Assembly (NCBI RefSeq): GCF_000002995.4
Contig: NW_025062475.1
Span: forward strand, 9,428,187 to 9,492,186
DNA length: 64,000 nucleotides
From: Brugia malayi
Taxonomy: Eukaryota > Nematoda > Chromadorea > Rhabditida > Onchocercidae
Direction: 5' to 3'
Position numbers and translations under genes: made by a program. Numbering within the stretch: position 1 is the first letter of the stretch; each line of letters begins with the position of its first letter. Positions 39,183-51,790 of the stretch are shown here, piece by piece. Below the pieces are notes generated by a model. That model saw only the letters and a list, made by a program, of their open reading frames with translations, was not told where the DNA came from and made no database searches.

Positions 39183-41334
39183 TTATCTGATAGCAGCTCG
39201 TCGTACACGCTTTCGAAGTGGTGGTCGATTATCATTTACCAAAACATTACCAGAACCCGTCGAACTGCTTTCGTCGCTACCGCTGAAACTAAAATCTCCA
39301 GGATTTGCAACACCATCACCAACCAAGACTGATTCCAAAAGATCATTTGCCAACTCTGATCTTTCTCTCTTCATCTGCTTCCATTCTGCCGAACGTAGGA
39401 CATCTCGGTGATGAAGTGACATATATTTTGTGCATGCCTGTAAAGAAATAATAATTTGCTTAATCTTAAAAATCGCATATTTTTTTAACAGAAACTAGAA
39501 GTGTTTTTCACTTGAAAATAACTGTAAGTAGCAAATTTTATATGAAATAGTTGGTGACACAAAATCTCCGGGACATTATTAAAAATAAATGCTAGTTTGA
39601 AAACAATTTCAAATATCAGTTGTAACCTGTTTAAGTATCGAAGCCGAATAAGTATCAGCAAATACTGCTGTAGACGCAACATTTTTACAGTTAATAGTAG
39701 TTGAGAGATATCGCTCGCACTGCTCCTTAAGAGGCAGAATGGCATATTTGTCAGCTATCGCCAAAACATCTTCAGCATAACCTTCCACAAGATCTGTCGA
39801 ACCTGTGTATATGTAGTCTACCATAGCTCTCACCTTAAAATTTGATATGATTTCGAGACAATAACATCATTGACTGAGACACTGCCGTAATACATAATGA
39901 GTCACCATTACTTACAGGTTCAAACCTTGAATCCTGAATATCAATAATCCCTTTCTGAGCTTCCAACATTGATTCCTGGGCAAACATTGAACGGAACACC
40001 TCGCTATGCTGTCCCAATATACACCGATGAGCTTTAAGCGTTTTATTACCAACCTGCGATTCATTATAAATTATAATATCACAAAGTATCTACAACAACT
40101 AGAAATGTTTTAGAATCTAACCGTCTAAATAATAAAACAAAATCAATTACTTCAATTATAAAGTAAGACAAGCAGGCGTACCTTTATGGTGCAATCTGCA
40201 AACAGCTCACTATCCAGCATGTCTTTAAGGGAATCCCGTATAGAAACTTCGTTCTTTTCATCGAAATCATCTAAAGGCTCTGCTTCCACTGCTTGTTCAA
40301 CGCTAATTTTTGATCCAGGCGGAAAATATTCGACTTCGCAAATTAGAAGTAAAGCTCCATCTGCCTTTAATGCTGCCATCATCTTATCTCGCGAAACCTA
40401 AGAATATATAGATTACCAATTTTTAAGCCGACAATTTTTGATTTCTAATAAATTCATTCCAATATCCATATCCAGAACAAGAAACTACGTAAATTTGAAT
40501 CGTCAAAGCTTCTACGCATAACAAACCTGGAACTTTCCGCGACCTTGCTGATTGGTAAAATCTTTCGTATCTCTACATACGCTAACCCTTAATGAATTCG
40601 CATCCAACGCATAAATTTGAAACTCCGTCATTATGGGATCTTCACCACGCTGAAAAATGATCAAGTTTCTACAAGATTTAGCATATTTCCTCGTGACTAG
40701 AGCAGATTCCCAACAAAACCACAATGCTATTTACCTGCAAGCCTACTTGTCGCAAAAAGAAAGAAACATTGCCAACATCCTCCTCTCGTTTTCCATTAGG
40801 GTAAACATGTAGTTCCCAAGTGACTGTAGGTGCTTGTGGACATCCAAACTGTTTACTGATTAAATTATGCCCATTTTTGAACAATTTCATTAGCTTTTCG
40901 AACTGAAAGGATGCCAAAACCAGATTTAACCAATGAATGATGAAATTTGTAAGCTTATGATTTGTATTGCGAAATAAGAAACACCTCAGAATACAGAGAC
41001 GTAAAAATAACATAACACTAATATCACCTGGTCAATCTTCCATTCCAAGCGAGTAGAGATTGCAGTAACCTTGGTTGCCTGCTTCGAAACCACTTCAAGA
41101 CGTCGTGGCTGTTGTGGTGATACATCTTCAGCTGACACTCAACCATCAAATCACATAATTTTATATTATTCCATAACTTTTACAAGTTTCAGATAAGCTC
41201 TGTTAGCTCACATAAAATAAAAAAATTTAAACCTCTACGTGATACTTCCAAAAGATATTTTCAAAAGAAAACATACGACGTATCGGCGTCCTCAAACCAG
41301 AAATCTGTACGGATGCATTCATCCGGTTCGACAT
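39183..41334 (-). CDS. MATH-BTB protein, SPOP/MEL-26-like CUL3 substrate adaptor
   Basis: Exons: 41334-41277, 41131-41028, 40902-40735, 40649-40527, 40397-40182, 40053-39916, 39833-39627, 39435-39183 (about 420 residues). Exons 2-5 form a MATH domain (TRLEWKIDQFEKL, GCPQAPTVTWELHVYP, DKMMAALKADG, LICEVEYFPPG). Exons 5-7 form a BTB domain (DMLDSELFADCTIK, LKAHRCILGQHSEVFRSMF, MVDYIYTGS, ADKYAILPLKEQCERYL), then a BACK-like 3-box (HHRDVLRSAEWKQM) and a basic tail (PPLRKRVRRAAIR) resembling the nuclear signal of SPOP. Such proteins bring substrates to CUL3 ubiquitin ligase; MEL-26 targets katanin in C. elegans. Problem: exon 7 ends in phase 0, but exon 8 needs two carried bases to read HHRDVLRSAEWK; read in phase it gives ACTKYVTSSP and stops about 30 residues on. 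Family sure, 3' structure not. Confidence 0.9.
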
Positions 41335-43055
41335 AACACGGAAGCTGGATAAATGAAAACTGAAACAACCAAATACCACAATATTCTATTAATTGCAATT
41401 ATTTTTCAACCGATTTAGATATCATACAAATAAAATATACCTAACATTAATCATTTCATTTACCCGCCAACACAAGTGACCAACAGATTACCAAACTGTT
41501 GAAAGCCATTAATGTGCAATAATTATTGCTATGAATTATTTTATTTATAAGTAGTGTTATTTGTTTATCCATGCGACAGCCAAAAGCATCGCTTCTCCTA
41601 TTTTTATAAGAAGAGTGGAAAGTTTACAAAAGTATAGAGAAGATAAATGAGAATTTTAAAACCTCCACACTCCGTTGATCTTATGATGACAATGCTTCTG
41701 CCTTTGATTCTATTTGTCACAAAAATGAGAAAAAAATCTCTAACGTTTAGAAATAAGATTAGAGAAATATGATTCGACCATTAGCAACTGAGAACTGTTA
41801 TAAATTCCAACAGTATCACTACTTTTCTCATATCCCTCGAAACTCAAGACTACACTGCTTAATGTAGCGTGCAATGCAGGACTCTTTTTTTTTTTTTTTT
41901 TTTTTTTAGGAAACTCATTCAATGAAAGTATTTCAAGTATTAAATTAAATTTCTCGTTTTTACTGGTCATGAATTCCTCGTTATTACTGGATAGAAAGTT
42001 GAAGAAATGTACGGATCAAATCTATAGGAAATTTCTGATTCCTCCTCTCCCAACACTGTTTTACTTCCGGTCACTACATACTGATCAGGCATATCCACTG
42101 CGAATGGCTTTAAGCCATAATCGAGCAGCAACAGATACCATATTCATTGTTAAGAGGAAGTCGATTCTGATGGACACTTAACCAAGCCATTTATTGTAGT
42201 TCATTAAATAAGAATCTTCATAATTTCTGACTCTAACAAATAACCCCCTCTACCACTCCCTAAACAATCGTGACCTGATGGACACACCCGACTGACCACA
42301 TCACAACTAATGATCATCAGGGCCTCAAGGATATTCTGCGGTTCCGGATGAACATTTTGAAATAGTTGGTGTCTCAGTGGGAGGTACTGCTTAGCAAGAG
42401 ATGCCTTGGAGAAGAATGGATTGGTTGCTGTTTAGAAATTCCATAAAAGATGTTTATTCTCGCCTCTGAACGGATTAAAGTAGTTTGATCGGCTGCAAGC
42501 TTTCTGCATCTATAAAATGATAGCATCGGTCATTCACACTTCTAACTGAAATTTATTGTAGTTGAAAGAATCTTTGTATTTCATTTACGTGAATATAAAA
42601 GTAAAGCTTCTGAATCACTACCTTTATCAAACAGTGGACAACAGTTGAAAATTTCAGTAACCTACGTGAGTTGAAAACGCAGAATGAACAGTGGAAGTTG
42701 TAAACAAATATAGCTTGTGGGTCATTTGGTTATTTTATTAGAACAGCTAAAAATGTTTGGTGAAGAAAGAAGAATAACATGAAGGTGAAGGTTATAGAAT
42801 TAACATGGGAAAGAGAGAAGAAAAGTCGTAAGACGTTTAGTCAGTGCAGACAAAATTGAAGACACGATTCCTAGATTATCTTCAAACTTGATGAAGAATC
42901 AGAAGGAAGAGGTATTCTCTCTTTAAATGATGAAATCATGTTTATCATTTATTATTAGAGCCTTATTATGACAAAATGACAAAGTGCCAAACGAGCCAAA
43001 TGAAACGAGTCATGATGCAACGACAAGACTCATGAATGAGTAGCTCTCAGTGTCA
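41335..43055. other. Intergenic upstream of the MATH-BTB gene
   Basis: No gene supported. It contains a 25-base poly-T run (about 41884-41909). A short plus ORF at 41969-42181 has no recognisable family. The segment next to 41335 should hold the MATH-BTB promoter. Confidence 0.4.
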
Positions 43056-43780
43056 TCAAATTACAGATTGATGAAGGTCGCTTCTTTGTGTCCCCTCAAT
43101 ATCTTTATCCTGAAAGAAAGCAGTGAGAGTGAAGACAATAATGAACACTGCAAGTACTAACCGTTTTCTATATTTTCAAATCATTCCCATACCTCTTCCT
43201 CTTCCTGAGTAATATTGACAGCCATTTGTGTCAGTACCTTTGCTTTCTTCTGTGTTTCCGCAGGCAGCTGCAAAATGTCTTTCTTCTCGAATATATGAAT
43301 GAAAGGAGATAATTTCTGATCTGAAGGAAAGTGATTCGAATGAAAGTATTACCTCATCATCGTCGGAGACAGGCGTCACAATCGGATTCAGGTCCCTCTG
43401 CTGTTCCTATAAGTCATTCTCTGTTAAGTTCATCACAACTTCTTACATTCTATGGAATCACTCCATTGCCCTCCTCCAAGTTTTCGTCAAAATCTGAATT
43501 TGTCACATACCCTAATCTATACTTTAGACTTTAGCATAATTTTCACCTCTTCCTTATTGCCTTCTAATTGTTCTATTTTTTCCTTCCTTTCCGCTTGCTT
43601 ATTTTCCTTCTCTTTCTTGCTTGTTTTTTCATCCTTTTTTCTGCTTTCCTTTTTTTTCTCCTCATCTTGTTTTACTTCGAGTTTTTTCGCTTCCTCTTCT
43701 CTCTTCTTTCCGTTGTCCTTTTCTGCCTTGCTGTCGTTTTCCTGAAGTATTGCGGTTGGCTTTGCTGGAGCAGCACTTAC
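43056..43780 (-). CDS. 3' exons of a Lys/Glu-rich coiled-coil protein (5' end not found)
   Basis: Four minus-strand exons share phase 0: about 43780-43547, 43406-43353, 43267-43193 and 43109-43056 (ends SDLHQSVI, TGA). The first encodes a long run of Lys, Glu, Gln and Ala (KKREEEAKKLEVKQDEEKKK and similar), probably a single charged helix. The others encode EQQRDLNPIVTPVSDDDE and KAKVLTQMAVNITQEEEE, less repetitive and likely real coding. The 5' boundary is unclear because CAG/GTAAGT at 43781 could be either an acceptor or a donor. Upstream exons should lie before the ODR-2-like stop at 44976; a weak candidate ORF is at 44086-44319. No family assigned. It follows the ODR-2-like gene on the same strand at about 1.2 kb. 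Confidence 0.55.
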
Positions 43781-44975
43781 CTGGAAACCTAACTGTTATG
43801 AATTAGTATCAAAGCTTGACCGGAAGTTGTCCAGTATCCCCACGTGACCGAAAGTGACCACTAGCTTCAAGCAATCCTTCACATACATGAACTAGTTTTT
43901 TTCATAATTCAACATGACAATGCATGAAAATTTCGGATGTTTGTAGATTCCATGCTAAAAATCATTGTGGTAATGAGTCGGATTTGCATTGAATTATTTA
44001 TTGATTCAAAAGAAGTAAACAGTAAAGGATTATTTTTAAGGAATTACTGCTAATTCACCAGATAATTAGCATTATTTTCAATCTTTCAACTTGCCTTTTT
44101 CTTTGCACAACTGAAGAGACATAGTGTATATAAACATATATGCAAGCACGTAAACAAAACAAATATACTGAAGTACAACTGAAAAGGATTATTGGTGACA
44201 AGCGAGTTGCTACAGATGCAAGACACTATCGTATCTTGCACCATTCTTCCTAACCAATAATTTGGCACTGCTATTTGCAATCTCGCAATTTCCGTGAAAC
44301 AAACAACCGTAGCTAACATATCAAATTATCAATGGAGCTCATCATATATTCTAAGCGTACTTATATGATCTCCAACCACTTACATATTTTTAAGCAAATT
44401 CAATATCTCTGCAACGAATCCACAAGTTATGTAACATGTAATTGATTTTAATACTTATCATTTTCAGAGATTCCTTTCCAGAAATCATGTAAACTTCAAA
44501 TTAATGCGACACGTGACAAAAGCACTTTTGATGATTGAATTTTGGGACTTTTAAACAGCTGCAATAGAAATAAATTTGAAAACAGATTTCCGTCACTTTA
44601 AGGTTATAGCCAACTATATAAAAATATTAAATGTTTTATCACAGAAAGTTTTATTCCGCTAAAAAAGTACCTTTTAATTTCCTTCATAACTTTTTATTCT
44701 ATTGAATCATTGCATCGGAAGTTTTTATGCTTATAAAATTCTAGTGCGATTTTCACAAATGTAATTCTTCGATTCAAAACTGTGTCTAATGATGACTCGA
44801 TCTTGCTATCAAACAAATGATAATGCTGCTAACAAGTAGTAGTGACGATGACATGGAACGATATGATATGATAGTGATGCAAATAATAGTGATTAATAAC
44901 AAGATGCACACTTCAAAACAGGTGGCATCTTTAAACCAGCTCAAGTAGACAACGACCCATGTTTTTTAGGCTTGT

Positions 44976-47900
44976 TCAAAGGATGATGATATGTGACATG
45001 AGTCGAGAAGATGTCATCAAGGAGTGAACAGTGCAATGAGCAATCAGCATAAGGACTGCAAAGAATGCGTTCAGTGTGGAAGAAACAGCGATCGACAGCA
45101 CGTGGTCCATGCTGGCATAATTGCATAGTGAACCAGTACATGAGCACATTATCACCTGCAAATGATATACATAAATTTAGTGATGCGTAATGTAAGAGTG
45201 GAATAAACTGCAAACGCCTCAAAATTGTAAGAATTTTTAGTTTTCTAATTACCTGGTTTTTGGATAACATATGATAAAATACTCAATGATTTTTAGAGCC
45301 TTCCGGATTGTTCCGTTTATTTCAACTCAAAATCAATTTTGGACAGATGTTCACAATACCTTTAAGTCATGTCCTCTTATTTTCTCGCTGTTTTATACAT
45401 TATCATTACTGATAGCTCAATCGACGAAACAATCAAATTGCAAAATGTTTACGAGGTCAGTTTGTGGAGTGAGCGCCACGAGGTGAAGTAAACGTCGATC
45501 AGTTGTACGGCATTCTGATTTGTCCGTTAGTGCATCACGGACATCCTCATCAAGACCAAACAATAGAAATCGATTCACGCAACCACGCATCACTGCATGC
45601 GTCGAAACTGCAAATTGAATTATATAAATTTGCGAAGACGCAGAACTCTAATTAAATATCGAATCAAGCAAAGCGCTGGTTTAAAGAAAATATTAGCTTA
45701 ACACTTTGCATAGTAAATTAGTGCTGAGAAAAATTTCAATAATTACAATCTTTAAAATGATTATCTGTTGGTGGATTGCAGTTTCTATGATAATTTGCTA
45801 ACTAATTATAATGCATACCAACAATTTCTTTACTAATTTCTATCGTCAAAAATAAATGGTAATATGGAAAATAAAAAATATATTCATATGCTTTCATCTG
45901 CTGATTATTCGGTAACGAGAATTCTGAAATATAAGCGGCCAGTTATACAAGATGTTTTCACATATAGAAATGAACATGTTGAAGATCAGATTTGGAATTT
46001 GAGAGAAAGCTGTTTTTACCAATTTCAATCATGGATTACATCTGGCAGAATAGTTGAAAATCAATAGGTTGAAGTACTTCTCAAGATTAAATTAGCAAAA
46101 TTCGTTGTGTTAATACAATGTTTCAATTCATTTTTTTTCTCGAATTTCATTGCCAGCAAGAAATTCATCGTACAATAAAACTGAACATTTTCAAAAAAAA
46201 AAAAAAATTGGTCGCAATATGGAAGCCTAATATATATTATATATAATACTGGCCCCGATTTACAGAATAATTAAATGCCTGATGTCTGTGAAAGTTGATT
46301 AGTTATTCCAAAAGTCAAAAGGTTTTAGAAGCATCTGGAAATTATTGACACGTCTACTAAACTTTTATGATTTTCTTTTATGAAAAGTAATTTTCAATTG
46401 CAATGCAGTATCACATTTTATAATTTTCATGGAAAAAGAAATTAAAATTAGAGATTACATATAATTAGATTTAGAGATTCCATATAGTGAAAACAAGAAC
46501 ATACTGAATACTCTGTGTTCATGATTTTGAATTTTCGGTACCACTTCAAAATAGTTCGTACTATTTTGTTTCTAAACAAGGCAAAAAAGTGTATAATTAA
46601 ACACGATCAGTTTTTTGAATGCTTTTTGAATTTGGACATGATTCTCGTCACTCTGGATTATGATTTTGCTTAAATTAATAAGAGGCTGTGAAGTGTGGAT
46701 ATGCAAATTAATTTTATGCAAATGGAATGCAAATTTTAAGCAAAAACACAGAATAGAAGGAATGTGAAGAATTTTGCACAAAATTTCAAGTTATATCTTC
46801 TGGTTTAAAAATTTAATAAACGGCTTTTTTTCATCTGAAGTTTTTCCCAATTCCTGCCTCCTTACAAAATCTTTAGCACGTTAACATCAATACATGATAT
46901 GTAGTATAATTAGAAGCGTAGTTTTCTGTTTTCTTGCAAAGAACCATGTAAGTAATTGTTGTTTATATAATATGTAAATACAAATAAATCAACATTCAAC
47001 TCTCCGAAGAACGAAATACCAATTCATATTGACAGAAATTGTCAAACTATCCTTGGATATTTTAAATATTTCATAATAGGATTGATCAGATGATGCTAGT
47101 TATATTGCACAGATTTCACTAAAACAATGAAAATAAAAAAAATGCTACAATACAGGAAAAATGTCCAAAACCATCTCAGAAAACTAAATTTTTTAGATTG
47201 GTTTAATAATAGGTCAAATGAACTTTTAACCTTTCCCCAAAACAACTGGAAATGTTGAATGTACGAAAAACTAGGCTAGAGCAGGTCAGTGCAAAGCATA
47301 ATTTTGATGTAATCAGTCATGTGTAATTTTCAACTAATTGAGAGTCTCTCCTTCTTTTGCATAATGCCAATTTTTGTCGGAAGGAAATCTTTTCTGCATT
47401 TTACTGATTAATATGCAAATTTGAAAATTCGTTGATTTTTAGCTAATTTGTATTTCAATGAGCAGAAAAGAAAGGATCCCATAAAAAATTTATTGAAAAG
47501 TAAAAAAAAACTGCTTTTTTCTTTTCTTAGCAAATGTGAGAATTTCTAGCGAAAAATACTAATAAAAGTTACAGAGGAAATGAAGACAAGAATAGAAGAG
47601 GAAAAAAGGATTAGGAGGATGCATTGAAAACAATAATTCCTTCCGCTGAATATATTATCAGCCTTTCTTTCCTTTTATTTAAAAAGTAAAGTATTAAAAT
47701 ATTCTGTACAGGTAAATTGTAAAATGAATATTTCATATTACATAATCTGTCACCTAAATATTTGTTTCTTTCTTCAATAGGCAACATGAAATGACTATAC
47801 CACTTGCATGTCATATTTGCTTACTGTATGTCTAAAACCTAATCTCTCAAGCAATTTTAATATCAACTATTCAACTATACAAGAACAAATCTGAAATTTT

Positions 47901-49123
47901 ATTTCCTCAATTTCACTCTCATGGGGAGAGATGCTATGGTTTTCGGTATTAAAATATTTGTAAAGTGCTATCAAATATAGTTGGATTTAGTGAAGAATAT
48001 ATATATATATATAAGTTAAGGAAGGCATCGGCTCAGGTAATATTGTCTTTATCAATGCAATCAGTCCTACTGTTGGTTGCATAATAATAAAAAGGATGTT
48101 TTTGTTGTCATTCATCCCTCCTACTCTCGATGTTGTCTCTTGCAGGGGAGCATTAAATGTTTACTTTTTCTAAAAGGTCTTCCTCGATATTTCAGAGGCA
48201 TCCTAAATGCATGACATATATATCTCTCTCTCTCTCTCCTTCTACTATTACCACCTGCTAAAAGAAAGATCACATGAAGAAGCACTTATAATATACCGCA
48301 ATGAATTTGAATTAATGTGGTGAAGATAAAAAAAAGTTGATGCGGAGAAGGAAGGACACTGAGTAATTCCGAGTCACACATATAGTCATTAGTCATTCTG
48401 TGGTCAGATAAGAAGCCGAACCTTCTCCTAGAGCAATGCGACATTTGGCACGAAAGACACAAGAAAGTCAAATTCGTTGGGAAGTAGAAGGCCTTGCATC
48501 GTTGAATATTGTTTATAAGCGTGAATAGGAGTAACAATTTGGTTTTCAGGTCCTGTCGCACTTGAATGGCGCAAGTTAACTTGGAACTAATGCATGCATC
48601 TGAACTGTCTGTTCGGCATGTAAGCATTGATGGAATTTTGATTTTTTTAAACTGATAATGGAAATAATGATTATAAAGCAATTTTAATTTACAATGAAAA
48701 TTTATTTTTAAATATGCCCACAGCATTCCAGTAAGTCGAGCAGTTCTCAGCAAAGGAATTTCAAGAAGGGAAGTTCATTAAACCATGCTTGAAAAACTTA
48801 CAATGTTCGAAGATTTCCTCGACCAAAATAAAACAGGAACCGCGGCATGGTACAGTGCCGATTTCGGAATCTGGTCCCCAACAACGATCGGTGAAATTTT
48901 TGGGTGGGAAATAGTGATGCATGAGCTGATTCCATAGACTGAGATATGCGGGAGAAGCACAGCTGAAGCAAACTGACAAGCGGGATGTCTCGGGGTCAGA
49001 TGATGACACTAACAATGACGACGGGGACAATGATGTTGACAGTATGATGACGGATTGATAAACAGTGATTAGCAGTAAATAAAAAAGGGATCTCGATTGG
49101 CCACAAATTTCAAATCTACACAT
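44976..49123 (-). CDS. ODR-2/HOT-like Ly6 (three-finger) GPI-anchored protein
   Basis: Exons 49123-48802, 45607-45453 and 45155-44976 join in phase to 657 bases (218 residues). The N-terminus (MCRFEICGQSRSLFYLLLIT and on) is a plausible signal peptide. The mature part has CFSCASPAYL, a tryptophan helix, FTDRCWGP, VPCRGSCF, then VMRGCVNRFLLFG and the Ly6 terminal signature MCSCTGSLCN, followed by a hydrophobic tail (LSIAVSSTLNAFFAVLMLIA) typical of a GPI-attachment signal. This cysteine spacing fits C. elegans ODR-2 and the HOT proteins, neuronal surface proteins linked to olfaction; the role here is inferred from family only. Exon 3 is also open in another frame, but only this frame gives the CxC...CN motif. 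Introns are 3.2 kb and 0.3 kb. A cysteine-rich exon just upstream could be an alternative 5' exon, as ODR-2 is known for several N-terminal isoforms. Confidence 0.85.
45608..48801 (-). other. 3.2-kb intron of the ODR-2-like gene
   Basis: AT-rich; no internal gene. It contains a poly-A run (about 46194-46207), short TA runs (about 46233-46248 and 47998-48013) and a CT run (48222-48239). A plus ORF at 45864-46067 is probably chance. Confidence 0.5.
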
Positions 49124-49142
49124 TACACACTAACCAGCTTAC

Positions 49143-49267
49143 GCAGCTTTTATCGCAGCAAGCTTCACCTTTGCCAATCATTAATATTTCCCGATTGATA
49201 CCAACTTGACTAGAGGAAATGCAATGATAGCACCCATTAATTGGTGTGCAGTACTGCTTTGTATTTG
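49143..49267 (-). CDS. Orphan cysteine-rich exon
   Basis: A 125-base exon bounded by AAATTTCAG at its 5' side and GTAAGC at its 3' side, open in one frame, with six cysteines (CTPINGCYHC at the start and ACCDKSC at the end). It sits 19 bases upstream of the ATG of the ODR-2-like gene. Its donor leaves phase 0, whereas ODR-2-like exon 2 needs phase 1, so a simple alternative first-exon swap does not work. It may be an exon of another isoform or of a separate secreted-protein gene whose other exons I cannot see. Good splice sites and composition support it being real. Confidence 0.5.
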
Positions 49268-51790
49268 CTGAAATTTAGAACCATATGAAGAGTACTAGTT
49301 AGCTAGACTGCTTTCTGTTGACATTACTCGACCACTACCAATGGATAGTGCGCAACAATCTACTTTCATTTCCGTTTTCATTTTTACCAAAATTCGGTTT
49401 TAAATGTCAGACCAAGCATACATAGTAGTACTGCGATAAAATTGAATAATTTTCAAATAGAAACTTTTCCATTGTTGAGTTAATGCAGGAATGGGCCCCG
49501 ACCGCCTCTCAATTATCTCCCGCTGTCAGCAATCAGAAGCAAAAGTTATGAGAGGAGCAAGTGAGAGAGCAGGCTGGAGCAGCTTGTCCCTAACGGGCCA
49601 CATGAATGGACTGCACCCAGCCTCAACCACGCCTTCTCTTTCTCAGAAAGAGCCAACCGTTCCACAGCCCAGCCAATTTGTCACTCCACTGATATGTGCC
49701 CATGTGTACATATCAATAACTTCTTTATCAGGGAATAATTCTTCACAATTAACAAGTTGAAGTGAACAGTGGAATAGAATGTATAATTCCCTTATAAGTG
49801 TAACATGACAATCCTCTTCATTTGGTCACACAAAATGAACATCTGTCTCTTTCTCTTCCTCTCCCTCTTATCGACTTTGTACAAAGTAACGCTTACTTAT
49901 TCAAATGATTCATCCCTTAAAGTAACCCTGACACACCTGTCCCTCTCTCTCCTCCAATATTTCATCTACACATTCAATGTGTTTATTAAGCACATAACTT
50001 ACTAACTGATCTGTCCGTTCGCTCCTCTCACCTTCATCTTTTAATTTCCTTAAGTCAAAACATTCTTTTTTCCATAACCATTCGAAATCCAATACTACAC
50101 TGAGGAAATTCATTGAATAATTCCCAACTATTCCCGTTTTTATATTAACACTCAATTTGAATATGAACGTTTATATTTCCTTCTGTAGTCAAAGGAAATG
50201 TGCTGCACTAAATACCTTTGGCTTTTACGATATAAAAAAATATAGTAATGTTAAGATTCAAATGCATACAGTAAAATGTGAACTTTGTAACTTTAACTCG
50301 GTTGCGTAACTTCAACTAGAAGGATCCCCCTGAGAAAAAACCTAAAAAAAAAATTTTCTCTATCTAAAGAAAATATTTCAGAGCACTTTATTTATTATGT
50401 TTTAAATTAGTGGCATTAATGTACTGTGAGGCAAATCAAAAGATCCAAACATTCGTATCCCAATGATTTGAACAAATAATAATGCGTGATTTTTTTACCT
50501 ATGAATTTGAAATACACCAAAATGATATTATATAAAGTAAAAGATAAAAGATAGTGAATGAGAGAAGATTCAACATGACCAATATTTATTTAATGAGTGA
50601 TCAAAAACAAGAAATGAGTATCAAGATCAATACCAATAAGTATGATAACTGCTTATAAATGAATTATTACAACGAAGCTGCACAAATAAAATAGTACCTT
50701 TAAAATATTAGATATATAAAGTGATTTTATCGGAAATATCCTAGCAGAGAAGACATTAAAATTTTCGAAAGCAGTAGTTCTTAAAATAATAATCTAGAGA
50801 TTTAAATGCAACAAATGAAGCAATAGCAAAAAAGAAATTCATGCAAAATCTTCAAAGAATTCAAAGAATTTTTAATAAATTGTGAAAAATACTAATCAAA
50901 AATCAATCGATACAAGCAATATTTCCAATAAAATATTTGAAGTAATTTTTTTCCGATATACTAGACTTAAATAATTAGTCGTAAATTAAATATTTCGAGA
51001 ATGAGATCAAATCAATTGTGCGATTCGGCTGGAATGATTGAGTAGTTGAAATTTATGAAATTTATCTGAGGTACCGAGTCATAAATAAATAAGTAGTAAA
51101 CGATATAATCACTAAAATCAAATGAATAGAATAGGACATAAAAAATAGATAATAGCATCAGAACATAGTTTATGAATAAGCAAATTTTTTGCATAATATA
51201 ATGATACGAAGAGAAATAATATAAATGAATGATTATGACTATGTGTGAACAAATAGAGCACAAATTGTTTGTTAGGTAATAATTGAATTGGATTAGTCCG
51301 ACAGCTCAGAATTCCAGAATTGAAAGAGAAACATGAGAAATTTCTTGACGATTTTTTACGTTGGGAAATTTGAACATTACGTTAAAAAAAGTTTCTCATA
51401 ACGAATAAATTAGAAAAAATGCATAAATGCATTTCGGAAAGGTGTTAAAGAATGAATAAAACATAAAGGATGAAATGGAAAGATGAGGAGAAAGATGTTA
51501 ATTGTAAAATTTTTGATAGGTTGAATAAGGCTTGCAAGTAAATAAAAATTGCCATAATAAAGGTTTTTTGTTAAAATAAATGCGTAATTTATTTCAAGCG
51601 CAAGTAACTGACAATAATAAACAATATATTAAAGCCAAAAAGTCCTTGCTATAATAATGTTTTAAAACCAAAAAGACAGAATATAAGCCGATACCATTAA
51701 AGTAAATCTCATGCATTTCCCTGGGACTGAGAAAAAATAAAGAAATGTATAGAAAATCGAGGAGAAATAAACTTAACTTGACAACAAGAT
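49268..51790. other. Intergenic, mostly without recognised genes
   Basis: The block 49490-49760 is clearly richer in GC than its surroundings and holds an 89-codon plus ORF (starts MGPDRLSIISRCQQSEAK) of unknown nature. A minus ORF at 49910-50155 (81 codons, contains ERSERTDQLVSYVLNKHIEC) has a coding-like composition but no recognised family. From 50200 to 51790 the sequence is very AT-rich with nothing seen. Confidence 0.4.

Noticed and set aside
43452..43806. Plus-strand ORFs rich in Phe, Ser and Leu
   Set aside because: They are the complement of a Lys/Glu-rich minus-strand exon; the runs mirror AAG/GAA codons.
44941..45270. 109-codon minus ORF starting MLSKNQ, over the last ODR-2-like exon
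   Set aside because: Another frame of the same exon gives the Ly6 CSCTGSLCN motif, a GPI-type tail and correct splice phase.
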